Shown: positions 46,805-59,669, numbered from the stretch's first letter. The stretch: DNA of 64,000 bases from Helicoverpa zea (GCF_022581195.2 NC_061467.1:3658001-3722000), one strand, 5' to 3'. The notes: generated by a model from the sequence alone, not told the origin. Translations and numbers: made by a program.

Positions 46805-49800
46805 CAGGACCTTAATTTGTAAACAGGTGCAGATAAACGTTGAGGGCAAAATTGATAGCAGTATCTGTTTCCTTACTCGTTACGTGACCTTTCGCGGGTT
46901 GCAATTAACTACACATTATGCCAACTTTATTACTGTCTATCCGTTACTGTGAGGATTACAAGAATGTTAATTGTAATTAACCGTCAGCAGGTTATGTGCA
47001 AATACTATTCATCATCATTCATCGGCTTTTTACAGATTAACTGACAAGACGAGAAAAGAGCAAACCACACCTGAAAGCGGATTGGTGAAGCGGGTTACCT
47101 GGTTTCATTAGTGATCCGTAGTCAGAATACACCGCTGTAGCTAAATGTAATGATGCCTGACCAACTTCAAATACAGCCAATACCTATTAGCTTGTTAAGA
47201 ACAATAGGATAATTGTTGTTTACTACAAAGTGACGTTACAATGGGCTACTGAATGCTAATACGATCCTACGTTTGCCAAAATACTATCAAAGTTATATGA
47301 AAAGATCTCATAATGAGCTACAAATATTTTGAATATCTTTTGTAAGGTCATTTGCCTCGGTAAGGAATATCATATTAAAGTCAACATACTGAAGACAATT
47401 ATAGTGAATGTACGAGAAGAAGCCCACGCCTATTTTGAAGTTCGGGCGATGACGCAAAATATTTGCGTGCCATTTCTCCTTGGCACACGATTGCTTCAGT
47501 TTATTCAGTTAGCTGGGAATATTTACTTGTGTTTTCATTCAGAAAATTGGACAGAACAGTTGGATTTCATGAAAGGTATGTAAGTAGCAGTATAGTAGAT
47601 TTTTTTTTATAGTAAGTTTAAAACCATTAGGCATTGCGAGCATAAATATGTGTAATCAATAAAAAATTGAAATAAAAATACAATTTTCTTTATTGAAACT
47701 TTGGGAAACGCTCAGAACTCGGCAAAAAATATGAAAGGACTTTAAAAATATTTTTGTCAGAAGTTTTGTCGTAACGTCGTAGTATTCCACTTGCGGAGTT
47801 ATATATTTTGTCCGTGCCAGGTGAAGAAACCCAAAGATACTTAGGTATTTATCGATGCTGCTTAGGTACCATTACCGTGTACAAACAGAGTATATTTCCC
47901 GCTACCCAAATATTAAAACAATTATTTACTTTAAAAAAGGTACGAATGTTCAGTCGATAATATTATGCTAATTTAACCAATAGCAATCATTACGATAATT
48001 TCCATCACCGAAATAAAATAACTGGGTATTGTGTTCCATCAGGTTTTTTAGACTTTGAGCACGTGCTTCGTATATTCAGTTATTTTCCTTTATTTGTCTT
48101 ACTTCCTTATGTCCAAGTAGTTTAATCTTCCCTAAGCATCTAAACTATCTACATGTATGGTATAACCTAGTAAACGTAAATGTTTTTTTTGTTTACTCGG
48201 AAATACGAAACAAGATGGCTGACGTAATTTGTACAAGTGCGAATCACGTTTCGGATCATTTCATGAGGGCACTATCCGTGAACTGTCAACAACAATCGAA
48301 TAAACTCATTATTTAACAAACCACTGTCTGTAGTGGATTCGTACCCTTAGGCCAGTAGACTAAAGAGAACAAATGCCAGTAAACAAGAAAATAAAATACC
48401 CATGAGATGAAGAGTATGGAAGGAGAAAACATGCTGCACCGACCCTAAATGAAATTGGGCTGATGATGACCTAGATATTTTTTTTTCTACTTATTCTTAC
48501 GTAATAAATAAATTACGTTGCCCCCGGTAAGTATTTTCTACCAATCTGAGGCCGTTAAAAAATGCAAAACAAATGCTTACGTTCGCGCAGAACAACAATA
48601 TCAAGAAAAGTTATTATTTGGCTATGTTAATGAATTTTGTTAAAGCAGTTTTGAGATTGAAAACTTTGTTATTACAATAACAAAGACTCCTCTTTTCAAT
48701 TTCCAAACGAAAAGCGTCGAATTTTTTTAGAAAACCATGTGATGTGACTAATTATGCGACGCTGACATAAACACATGTAAGATCTATTAAATATGTTAAT
48801 TTTTATAGTTACAAATTGTATGCTGTACATGTCACTACCGGGAAGTTGGTACCTAGGACCATTATATCTGTTACCGAAACTATTGCTCTCCACATAAGGC
48901 AATTCACTACCAACCTACTTCCTACGATGAGGCACGCAGTAGAATTTGACGAATCTCAACGTTGATTAAAGGCTTGGTCACAATAAAATCTATATTTATC
49001 ATCATCCGTATTCTATAACAATGCTTTACAATATCGCCTAATAAAATGGTTTGTTTAAATGCACGAACTTTCTTTTCGGATATTTAGATATTGTCATCCC
49101 ATTTGTTCTAAAGATTCTAAACGACTTACATAACAGCCGTGTACTGTGAATACCGTTTCATGCTGAATTGTAGCAACGAAAAACACACGGCGAAAAACTA
49201 ATTATTTCAAGCGTAATGTTTTTCCAGACCCTGTTACCAAGCGTCTCGTAACTGTTAAAACCTTCATTGAAACTACGTCTTTGTGAACCCACGCACAACC
49301 TTAGGTACCTAGCGTTTTCAGAAGAATACAGAAATTGTTCAAGAAGACCTTTCTAGCAACATAGGCAGTAGGTAACTCAGCTACTTCGTTTACGCAGTGC
49401 AGGTTTAATCAGTGGACTCATTGAAGCGGATATTATTATAGAAGCCCCAAAAACTTGCTAACAATCACCTGATGATGCACCCAGTCGCCGCAGACCGTGA
49501 ATGATGTTTTTTGCCAAAACATCAAGAACCAATGACTGCACAAATCTAAAATTAGCGACAATTTAAACCTTCGACGAAACTATGAATGACAATTCAATAA
49601 CAATTTGTCTTTGATGTATTTTTAGGATAAACCGATTAATTGAATGTAAACGACGTGACTGTAGTTATATAACCTAAATTAAGTGGTGTTGACGTGATTT
49701 AAACGAAACTAGCTTATAATTAAAATTTCACGCCTATGGGTGATTACATGAGCAGTTAATATTTAACAATTACGAGTACATTTTCAACTCTTTCACATAA

Positions 49801-52017
49801 TATACACATGCCTAGGCTACTAGCGATTATTTCATGTGACGTTGATTTGCCACTGGCGTAAGTTGTAATGTCAACGTATGAATAAATGAGTCAGCGTAGA
49901 CGCATAAGCGGCGCGGGTTGCATGCAAATTGCAAACAAATGTTATATTAGGTATTTTTAAACGATACGATCATCGCTTTACATGGCGGTAACAAGATTGA
50001 TACTGACCGTACATCGCCACAATATATGCACGGTACGTGACCACGCTTGAAGGAAATAGAGGAAAAAATGCTACGATTGAAACGCCTTATTATAATACAA
50101 ATGTAAATGAATGTATCACCACGTTCTTTTCGCTTGTGCGATGAGCTAAACTTCACATAAAGTCACGAATGGTTATAATGATAGGGTTTAATAGTAATGA
50201 ATTACAGTGTATGATTATTATAATAATAGATAACAACTTTGTCTAGCTTTAGTAGTAACTGGGTGGATAATCAATTCGCAACTTTTGCGTGGGAAATCAT
50301 GATTTTTCATTATATTTAGCTCTCTTACCAGTCTTGTTCTTGTCCAGTTCTTTTAAGGAATTCACACTCAGTAAGATCTAGTTGTCGAAAACAGCGCAGG
50401 CTCTACAAACAATTGAATAATGAAGACTGAAATCTAGTACATGACTATAAAAGTATTCAGTCACTAGGTATTAGGAAATCATTTCAAACAAACTGAAGAC
50501 GTCTACTGAATTTGAAGAAATTCTTGTAGGTCTAATCATAAGAATCACATTAGTAGCTGTTTTCCTGTAATCAAAACACAATAGGTAATCTGAATAATGA
50601 ACTCAAATAGCTTGAGTACTGAAAAGAGCTTTTCAATAACATATAAACAAAATAACGTGTTGTTTATGATAAAAAAAAAACTTGTTGACGATTTCCCGGA
50701 GGTGGGATGACTATTATAATGGAGTAATTTACGTTCACAATCAAGTGACAAACATAGCAGGTACTCGTCACTTATCTATACATGTACCTACGTGTGTTTA
50801 TAAGATGCTCTATTTTTTTATATTTTTCATTCATCTTTAGCGACTTTGCTGAAGTTTAAGTAGCCTTACATATTTTTCTCTTTTAAGCTACCATTTTTCT
50901 GGATCACGTGATTTTTAGGGGTAAACAACGTCAAACTATCTTTTCATTTCAGCGTACCGATGTAAGATAATATTTAGAATCATTAATTAGTACCCTCCAA
51001 CTAGGGACACAAGAAGGAGATGCTAAAAGAAAAGCAAAGACCAACACCAAGCCGCTAACACAACCACAGGCAAAGTGCTAATTATACAGAAGCATCGGGT
51101 TCTCTACAAATCCAATTCGAAACCACAAGGGACCTACGTGCGCGTTGTTTAAAATAAATTGCATGTTACAATAAAAGTAAGTTACATTACAGTTGCATGT
51201 ATTTTTTCTGGATAATTACATTCCTTCAAGTTAAAGTCCTTTATAATAAACCTTTTTCGGTGCTGAGGCAATTTTATTCAATGTGGTTTGAATTCTATGC
51301 GACAATGGGCGATTCACCTTCTTACGTGTCCAATATGTAAGTCCAGAGATAACGAAAATAAGTATATGCCATATCATTATTCTGATTAAACCCATATTAG
51401 AACCTAGACCGAGATTTGTCAAATCAACATAAGTGCCAATTTTCATTGTCATCTGCTAAAAAATCTAACCTTCGGGGTGTGGAAAATTCGTTGATATTAT
51501 ATTATTATTGTTGATACAATTGACAGTGAGTTTTAAATAACTTGGTTTCACATTTTTAATTCAAGAACATAGAAAAAAAATACTTTTATGGAAGACAGGT
51601 TAATTGGAAAATATTAAAATAGCTTTTTTTATGTGGTAATAATGTAGTTTTACGAGACCCGTTAAAGTGCTTAGAAGAAGCCAGTCATTAATACATGCAA
51701 GGTATGCATCTAAATGCATCTTTAATCGTTTCCAAGTTTGTGAAATAAATATACTTATTTAAATTTTACTGATAATTAAGTATCATGTTTCGAACTATTT
51801 ACTGCTAGGCTAATGCTAGCTATAGGTACTTATTTCTAAAAGTTAAGGGCCTACTGCTTATTGAACTTTTATTGTATCAGAAAAAACTATGATAAATTGG
51901 TTTACCTATTTATTGATGCATTTTTGTGTTTCCTATCTACATGACACGACTTTTTGATACAATGCAGACGGTAGAACATTTTAGCAGTCCGCAGCATGAA
52001 ATTCAATTTTACGATTT
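46805..52017. other. Gene-poor region
   Basis: About 5.2 kb, AT-rich. The only recognisable item is a weak LINE 3' trace at about 48395-48475 (gctgcaccgaccctaaatga), related to the family at 54810-55518. No exon can be supported. Confidence 0.5.
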
Positions 52018-52020
52018 TAA

Positions 52021-52441
52021 GGCGATTATCACACTGCCCCGCATGATGCAGCGTAGTGCGTGGATGCGTTTTTTTCCGTTGTATGGAAATATCTCCGTTT
52101 GTATGGAAAACACGCATAGTCCAACACACTGAAAATGCATCCACGCGCGTTCATGCGGATCACGCACATACATGCGGAGAAACACGCACCCCCGCGCGTA
52201 GGTGCGGGGCGAGACGCAAGGTATGGCACACTGAATCCCGCAATGCTGCGCGTGATTTTGAATGGGCGTGACGTGTATATTTGAAAATGGAACTCGCTGT
52301 GCGTGAATTTACAAAACGCATCTACGCGCGTGAGTGCGTGAAAAACCCGCATGATGATGCAGATCTGCACTCCCGCAGGAACGCGCGTAGGTGCGTCGAC
52401 ACGCAAGATGCAGCGTGATGCGGGGCAGTGTGAAGATCACC
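52021..52441. mobile_element. Harbinger-type MITE
   Basis: 421 bp with ends ggcgattatcacactgcccc and, inverted, ggtgatcttcacactgcccc, and TSD TAA at 52018-52020 and 52442-52444. The interior is full of cacgcgcg/tgcgtg repeats in both orientations and is GC-rich. Several open frames cross it, but they are repeat artefacts. Confidence 0.8.
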
Positions 52442-52444
52442 TAA

Positions 52445-54794
52445 AGCCTGTCACGACATTTTTCTGTTTCATTTCGTTAATCGATCCGTCATCCCTTACA
52501 GTAAATAAGCCGCAAAATATTAAATATGTGATTAAGATACATGTACTTACAGTATAATAACATGTATTTACCAAGATACAATACAAATTAATAACTATAG
52601 TTAAGTCAAAGAGTTAAGTTTATAATTTGTCTTTCTTATGCTTTTCCCTCAGAAAAGCGCGAGTTACGGAAAATTCCGTTTCCATCTTAGCGGTTCGCAG
52701 TTTTTTTTATTCAACCAGTCTACGGAAATTTGAATATTTTTATGACGCTCTATTAAACAATGTCTTATCATACTTCAGTGGGTGTGACTAATATATTTTT
52801 GTTTAAACATAATACGTAAGCTCGTGGCGTATTAAAATGTTCAGGTAATCGTAATGAAATAAGTGAACTGTACAATAACAATATTGTATAACATTGAAGT
52901 TTTACTATTTGATTGATAATTGTGGTTTTAATTGGTCTTTGCTTGGAGCTGGCCTAGAACAAAGCCTTCGAGGATTTGGAAAAATACTGGGTCTAGAAAA
53001 AAATAGTCAATGTCTTAACTACCGTGAGTATTTTGTCTACAACTTACCAGAACTAAGATAAGTTAGAAGTACATCATTATATTAAGATTAATATTATGTA
53101 AAATACAGACAGAAACCGCATCTTACCAAACCAGATTACGTATGACCCCCATGTGGCTTGTTTCGATAACACGGAAAATATAATTATCGATAGCCAAAGA
53201 TTTTATTTTCATTAGCCACACAAGTACAAGTGATGTCCAAACAAACCTCGAATCCCTGGTTCCACAAATGAGTAATCATCAAGAGAGATTGATGCCCTTT
53301 GTCCATTTTACGAGCGGAGCCTGTTTAGCATCCAAAATAACCTCGTCAGAATTTTGGATTTTAAGTTATTTTTCCTTATCGAGCCTACATTGCACCAAAG
53401 ACCAAAGCCTAAAATCCTCCGCGATATACGTCAAGTCATGTTTTGTAAAACGATGTCTGTGCAGAAGCGTACAACACAGTTACGGTAAAGATTGTCAGAT
53501 ACTATTAAGTTTTTTATTACCCATGTCTATTGTTTCTCATTAGTGTGACAAATCGGAAAATCCTTCGTTAAAATGCGATCAATGGACCGCCTGTGTAAAA
53601 TTGTAATGATGATGACGTGATTTACATGTACATACATTTTTCATTCATTTTTACGCTTAAATTATTCTATACTTCCTAGTTCCTTCTTGGTTACTGAATT
53701 TAGTTATTTTGAATATTTTCATGTCAGGAAAATTAAGTATGGACAGTACGTAACCATAAAATATACGAGTACATAATACTCAATACAACAATAATAGATA
53801 CAAACATACACATAGAATCTATAAATGACCTTGTGTTGGTTATCGAAGGCGTTCACGACGCACGTCGTATAGAAAGTTCAAATGATCATTGGTACTAGTA
53901 ATCGTATCCAGAATTTAACTGCTTAGTTCGTATTAAACCGAGAATACGATTGGAATAAGAAAATGTGGCGTCTGTAATCGCCTACGCCCGACCTTCCTGC
54001 GTGGAGATGTCGTCGTTTTTATGATCCGACACGGACCGGTAATAAAACGAACATGTAACGTTACTTAACACTGATAAACGGTAGTTCACCAAACGTTCAG
54101 TACTTTCACATTTTAAGAGAAATGTCAAGGTCGGAGACACAGCTACATCAAAAGGTTTGTTTTGCTGTCGGTACATAGCTACGGTCGTTGCTGTTTGAAC
54201 CGATTAGGCTTTGTTTAAAGTTCAGTGGGTGAGGTCCTTTAAATTCTGTTGTTTTTGTGAATACAAATGGAATATTTGTGAATTTTCCATACCTTTGTTA
54301 ACAAGGCAAACAACAATAAACTTTTAAAAACAGAAATGAGCCTTCTTTACATTACATTTTATTTATATTTCTACAGCCTCTTGCTTCTTAAAAGACGACC
54401 CAAGAATTTAGAAATTTTCAATAAAAAATACCTCCACAATTTTCTGAAAGGCTGGGTTCCTTTAGCACTTTTAATAGCAATTGTTTAATTATAAATTAAT
54501 TAATCATTATTACTGTTTTGGTACTGAAAATTGTTGTTTAGAATGTGTATGAACTTATGTGCTTATAATTAATTCCTTTTCATTGAATGGCAACATAATT
54601 GAAGCGACGTTTCACCCTTCCACTTGGATTGACATTCGTTGTCTAGCTGCGTGTGTCTGGGTTCTGTCTGGGTTCCTTACGTGATAATAAATAAGTGTGA
54701 CTATGTGTGTCGATCTCTTAACTAAGCTAACTAGGTTCTTCTCGTGTAACTAAGTTATTGGAATACACTTTTCATGTAATTCAATTATGAATTA
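52445..54794. other. Gene-poor region
   Basis: AT-rich. An open frame at 53268-53543 shows no recognisable protein, splice context or composition shift. Confidence 0.5.
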
Positions 54795-54809
54795 ATACTA
54801 CGTACGTAC

Positions 54810-54920
54810 TTCTTCTTCCTCCTGCCCTGTTCCCGATTTTATTTGGGGTCGGCGCAATATGTCATCCTCTTACATTTTCCCCTGTCACTCGTCATACTTA
54901 CACTTATTCCTTTCCTATTC
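54810..54920 (-). mobile_element. LINE 3' fragment, minus orientation
   Basis: 111 bp flanked by a 15-bp duplication, atactacgtacgtac, at 54795-54809 and 54921-54935. On the minus strand it reads ...gacgagtgacaggggaaaat...ccgaccccaaataaaat...cagg and a gaagaag tail, the same family as 55356-55518. Confidence 0.8.
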
Positions 54921-55243
54921 ATACTACGTACGTACATATGAATAAATACAGAATACTGGGTACACCCTTTCTTAACTGAGCTTCGGAGTCAACAGCCACT
55001 GACTGAATATGCAATACTGAATTTCAGGATATTTAACTGTTATAGGCTTCAATGGTTCAGAGCAGGGGACGAATATGAACATAACAAACATTGTACGTTA
55101 AAGTTTAATGTTTCCTTATTAGTATTTATTACCTATGTTTCCGCCAATTCGTTTGCGAGTTCGTATTTACCTCGTTCGAAAACCGAAGCCTAATGTCCTA
55201 AAATAAGGTCCAAAATTACATTGACCTGTTTTTTGTGACTATA

Positions 55244-55484
55244 TTGAATCAAAAGTTATAAAATAATTAACTTTACAAATGATTTAACATTATGAAGACG
55301 AGTTAACCCAATGATGTTCTTCAGTTTTGGTGTTTTAGCTGCCTGTCAAGTACTTGATGGATGGATGGAGAGGAAGAGGAAGTCCTAAGATTGCCTGGAA
55401 GATGACATGAATAGGAAGGGAATGAGTGTCAGAATGACGAGTGACAGGGGAAAATGGAAGAGGATGAAATATTGCACCGACCCC
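55244..55484 (+). repeat. Source copy of a 241-bp local duplication
   Basis: Identical except for one base (55422 A versus 58149 G) to 57971-58211. It spans unique DNA, one TSD copy and most of the LINE fragment, so the LINE inserted here first. Confidence 0.9.
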
Positions 55485-55518
55485 AAATAAAGTTGGGAAC
55501 AGGGCAGGAGGAAGAAGA
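55356..55518 (+). mobile_element. LINE 3' fragment, plus orientation
   Basis: 163 bp flanked by a perfect 19-bp duplication, agctgcctgtcaagtactt, at 55337-55355 and 55519-55537. It starts gatggatggatggagagg and ends ggaggaagaaga. A decayed reading frame (RMTSDRGKWKRM) matches the C-terminal end of a LINE polyprotein. The clade (RTE- or L2-like) is uncertain. Confidence 0.8.
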
Positions 55519-55961
55519 AGCTGCCTGTCAAGTACTTTAAATTTGATTCGGGATTTCACAGTAATTTAAGCGGACTATGGGGTCGGGAAAAGTTTGCATT
55601 CTTCCTCGAAATGTAAAAGAAATAAGAATGATTTATCTGGGTGTAAGAATATAAGACCTCAATTTTATGGATGTTAAATACTTCATGGTAATTTAAACAC
55701 TAGGTTATCTAATGGTGAAGGTTTAATATGAAATGAATCAATATTTTCATTAATAAACTGTTAAATAAATACACTAATAGTTTTGTGTCTGAGCAAATTG
55801 AACATAATTGAGCGATACATAAATTATGTATTTTTAGGGTTCTTCGAGTCATTAGGAAAATTTATGCTTATATTTCGGATTTTTACTGTTTATCCATATT
55901 ATCTAAACACAAGGTACTTATATTAAGGGCACGCCACCATCGTGGAGGGCAAGCCACCATC

Positions 55962-56385
55962 GTGGTGGTAAGTCCCCTCTTTGAGGAGTGGCTCGAGAGG
56001 AGTCATGGCGCCCTCACGTACCGCATGACGCAGGTCCTCACCGGACACGGTTGTTTCGGGAGGTACCTGCACCGAATCGGTCGTGAGGAGGCGCCATACG
56101 GTGGACCACACAGTGCAGGTGTGCCCCGCATGGGAAGGGCACCGCCGGGTCCTCGTCGAGGCTTTGGGCGGCGGCGACCTCTCGCGTCCGGCCCTGGTTC
56201 AGGCCATGGTCCGGGGCGAGAGGCCATGCCGTAGCCTCCTTCTGCGAAGCGGTCATGCTCGAGAAGGAGGAGGCGGAACGCCAGAGAGTACGCACCTCTC
56301 ATCCCGGCCGCCGCGCTGGACCAGGTAGACACCATGGGCGCCGGGTGTCGCGTGATGACTCCCGGCCACCGTAGGCGTGGGTCTG
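55962..56385 (+). pseudogene. C-terminal remnant of an R1-clade reverse transcriptase ORF
   Basis: Three frames in succession carry recognisable LINE ORF2 tail: LTYRMTQVLTGHGCFGRYLH (from 55962), then VCPAWEGHRRVLVEALGG (another frame, from about 56083), then EAVMLEKEEAERQRVR near 56250. The cysteine-rich end of R1-type proteins usually has CxxC...H...C; here frameshifts near 56090 and 56220 disrupt it. The upstream reverse transcriptase and endonuclease are absent. Confidence 0.7.
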
Positions 56386-56607
56386 TGGGCGGTGAGTTCG
56401 GGTGGGTCATCGTCCCTCTGTCTGCTTAGACGACAGACCCGTGTCGACGGCGCGCGTTGTTCCACGCGCTCCTCAAAGAGATGTCAGCAACCCCAGCGGG
56501 GCCCAGCAGGGCCAAGGCCTGCCGGGGCTGCGGGTTGTTCGAAAGAGATACCGCGGCCCTGGTACATAAAAGGCCTATGACGGAACACGACGGTTTTTAG
56601 TCAGTAA

Positions 56608-57185
56608 AGCTTGGGTTTCCTAGGAAAGCGGTGCCGTCATATAGCGGCCGTAATATTACAGACGCAAATAGACGGTCGTCTTTACGGTGATGACATGTGG
56701 AAAGTTCCACGGCCGTTTTAACACACCGTCATAAACTTTTTTTTAGTTGTATTATACTTACTAACCTGATTTATTTAATATTTCTCAAATTTCACGACAC
56801 CGATTTTGTTTTAGTTGACTTTTTCTATAATCTCTACTTTTTATATTATTTATTGCTTCGTGGTTACGAACGAAATCTATTAAAATTTCGTCGTCCTCGC
56901 TGCTCCAAGAGTTGGAACTCATTTTTTACGTTGTTCCGAAAAAACAAACATAAATACGGATTAAAAAAGCTTCACCGCTTTCAATAAAACGTTCACCAAA
57001 CCATCTGACACCGTCAAGACGGCCGTCATGCAAATGGCGGCACCGCTTTTTGAAGTTACGGTGTACGTTACCGCTCTCTAGGAAACCGCCCCATTTCGTT
57101 TACATTGACAACGTTCTAGTGACGTCATTCACCGCTGTATTACGGCCGCTACATGACGGCACCGCTTTCCTAGGAAACCAAAGCT
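56608..57185. mobile_element. Harbinger-type MITE inside the R1-type LINE
   Basis: 578 bp. The TIRs are about 33 bp with one mismatch, agcttgggtttcctaggaaa / agctttggtttcctaggaaa, continuing gcggtgccgtcat. TSD TAA lies at 56605-56607 and 57186-57188. The copy at 93-216 shows the empty site (cagtaagagtct). gacggc/gccgt motifs recur at both ends. Confidence 0.88.
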
Positions 57186-57951
57186 TAAGAGTCTGACACT
57201 TCCTCACCGCTGCTAACCTAGTGCGGGAGGGGTCATTTGATGATTTTTGACGTCGTTCAAAAACAAAGGTACTTATATTAAAAAAATATGTCAGTAATGG
57301 GCGCAGTCCTTCCCTAGTGAGTGTCATTTACGTCATAATTCACATTATATTTTTAATACTGCAAAGCTAAAAATAACATAATACGTAACTAAAACATGTA
57401 TTTTTTGTTTTACATAACCTTTAATAACGATTCAGATTCGTACATACTTGAAGATTTTTTTCCTTCGTGTTCAATGCCATTTCTAGAAAAAAACACAAAC
57501 TTAATTTATTCTAGGAAAGAATCGAAAGTAAACATTTTTTATATTAAAACAATATAATATTTTTATTAAAATATTCTTTGAAGTTATCTTTTTACTGATT
57601 ATAAAAACAGCATAGCAAATACCTATTCTAGAATCTACCTATACCAAGAGCGAATAATTTCGTAATTACTAGTTTCACCGTCTCCGACTGAACTGATTCA
57701 GGCTGAAATAACATAGGTACAAATTACATTAAAATCCTCGCATGAGAAAATGACAGGTTATTTTCTATCATACCTACCCACTTTTCCAATTTTATCACAA
57801 AAAAAAATAAAAATTAATTACTCTAACTTTGAATGAAACGACCGGTTTTGCATTTTCAATAATAATAATAAGCGTTTTTAAAATAACTTTTAGCTTACTC
57901 ACTGTAACTTGAACTTGTAACTTCAAATATTAATAGAAATTCGTCATAAAA

Positions 57952-58212
57952 GACCCTTGAAACAAGACCCTTGAATCAAAAGTTATAAAATAATTAACTT
58001 TACAAATGATTTAACATTATGAAGACGAGTTAACCCAATGATGTTCTTCAGTTTTGGTGTTTTAGCTGCCTGTCAAGTACTTGATGGATGGATGGAGAGG
58101 AAGAGGAAGTCCTAAGATTGCCTGGAAGATGACATGAATAGGAAGGGAGTGAGTGTCAGAATGACGAGTGACAGGGGAAAATGGAAGAGGATGAAATATT
58201 GCACCGACCCCG
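57952..58212 (+). mobile_element. Templated insertion copied from 55244-55484
   Basis: 261 bp flanked by a 12-bp duplication, ttcgtcataaaa, at 57940-57951 and 58213-58224. Positions 57971-58211 are a near-perfect copy of 55244-55484. The first 19 bases repeat gacccttgaa twice. It has no poly(A) or LINE tail, because the copy stops at ccgacccc before the LINE end. Confidence 0.85.
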
Positions 58213-58224
58213 TTCGTCATAAAA

Positions 58225-59518
58225 ATTTTACAAATAATATTTCCATAATTATTAATACCATCCTATTTATTATCTTTATTTATCAATATTATATTCTATG
58301 AAAGCCAGTATCGAAAATTTTGTAGGTAACTGTTTAGGTATCAATTCATATTTTTCTATGAATATATTTATTACTTAGACTAGAATTTTTTACCGCTACA
58401 TTATAATCTTGGACAGGATGAGAATTCACGTCTTTCTAAGACTTTAATTAATTAATGCAAAATTAATAACGCTTAACTGTCGCCATTTGTATTTATACAG
58501 GGTGACTGGAAATCGTCCTGTTCTTTAAAAGAGATTTCAGACCATTTTGAAGAAAATAGCCCTTCCTTATCGAACGAAAATATAGGAACCTAACATATTG
58601 AGCGTCAAGGCTTTTTTTTTAATCTATACCCTGTAATTCTGGACACTAAAATGATACTTTTCTGGAAACACTGGTCAATTAGAAAAAGTTCTAATAGAGT
58701 CCCGACTGCAACAGGCAGATAAGACTTGTATTCAGATACTAAGGATACGACAGAGAATTATTTCGTAATTAAATGTAATGCTATTGAACTGCAAAAATAT
58801 TTGAATATTAAAAACGAGAGGGCGAAGACATTTTTTTTTTTAAATAGTCGGTCTATCGATCTTTTCTATTCAAAGTTTAAAAAACGGCAAATATAAATAA
58901 TTTACGGTTTTATACATTGCAGAAGAAAATGCCTTAGCAGAATATCCTGACATTAACTAATATGAAAATTATGCTAACTAGCTAGGAGCTTCTCAAGACA
59001 TTCCATAGTTATGGACAATGTCTATAAACTTGTTGGTAAATAAAATTACGACAGCGTGTAAAATAAAATCATTTAGATACTTACTGCTGAATAGGTCATA
59101 AACATAGCTGATTTTTTTAATCAATTACTATTTTAATTTTACAAACATGAAATAACAATATTAGCAATTTTCAACAATGTTTGCAAACTAACGGTTAGTT
59201 GCAATCAGTAATCGATGCACGTTTAGATTTTTTTATTTCCGAATTGAAAATCATTAGAAATGCACGTTCCTGCATTAAACTGAACAAACTTTCATCATTA
59301 GATAAAAGGTAATATAATAAAAGGTATTTTGTGATAATATTTTCTTGCTGCACTCGAGTATTAAAATCTATGATGCTATAAACTAAAATAGCTATATATA
59401 ATTGAATTTTTAAAAACAAAGGAGTAGATAATATTGAAAAGGCAAAGCTCCCGATGGTGGAGATGGTCATACGCAGCGTGCTTGCATCGGCTATGTCAAC
59501 GCGCGCTCCCGAACGCGC
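58225..59518. other. Upstream of the 59.5-kb promoter, no gene
   Basis: AT-rich. At 58496-58632 a tacagggtgactggaaatcg segment is followed by 'ataccctgta', weakly suggesting mariner-like inverted ends about 135 bp apart. No TSD can be fixed. Confidence 0.4.
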
Positions 59519-59526
59519 TATATAAA
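59519..59526 (+). promoter_or_regulatory. TATA-box promoter of an unseen gene
   Basis: TATATAAA in a GC-richer island (59450-59580: gcgcgctcccgaacgcgc). A start site is expected about 30 bp downstream, near 59549. It is followed by a leader-like segment ending in a strong donor, GTGAGTAT, at 59670. Confidence 0.5.
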
Positions 59527-59548
59527 CACGGCCATTATCAAACTACCA

Positions 59549-59669
59549 CCAATACATTGCCGACCGTCACAGCGACCGCACATTTAAAATAAATAACTTG
59601 GAGCTTTTAAAATATAAAGTTGTGTCAGTGATTATAGCGGCCCTTCAATTTTACAGGACCTAAATTCAT
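59549..59669 (+). other. Possible non-coding first exon
   Basis: About 120 bp from the predicted start to ttcat|GTGAGTAT. It has no usable ATG: the exon ends ...AT, so either the start codon is split by the intron or translation begins in a later exon. No second exon was found before 64000. Confidence 0.3.

Larger units (their letters stand above)
55927..57265 (+). mobile_element. 5'-truncated R1-type LINE carrying a MITE
   Basis: Flanked by a perfect 16-bp duplication, aaggtacttatattaa, at 55911-55926 and 57266-57281. Markedly GC-rich. The coding remnant (55962-about 56330) is followed by a 3' UTR ending gacgtcgttcaaaaac. A 578-bp Harbinger-type MITE interrupts the UTR at 56608-57185. The same 3' end, without the MITE, occurs at 93-216. 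Confidence 0.85.

Noticed and set aside
52029..52406. Long open frames on both strands
   Set aside because: They lie within the 52021-52441 MITE and come from its GC-rich inverted repeats.
53268..53543. 91-codon open frame
   Set aside because: No domain, no splice sites, no composition shift; length is within chance for this much sequence.
56003..56410. 135-codon minus-strand frame
   Set aside because: Antisense shadow of the GC-rich R1-type LINE remnant, whose recognisable protein is on the plus strand.
58496..58632. Mariner-like tacagggt...accctgta pair
   Set aside because: The inverted match is only about 8 bp and the TA flank is uninformative, so it is mentioned but not called.
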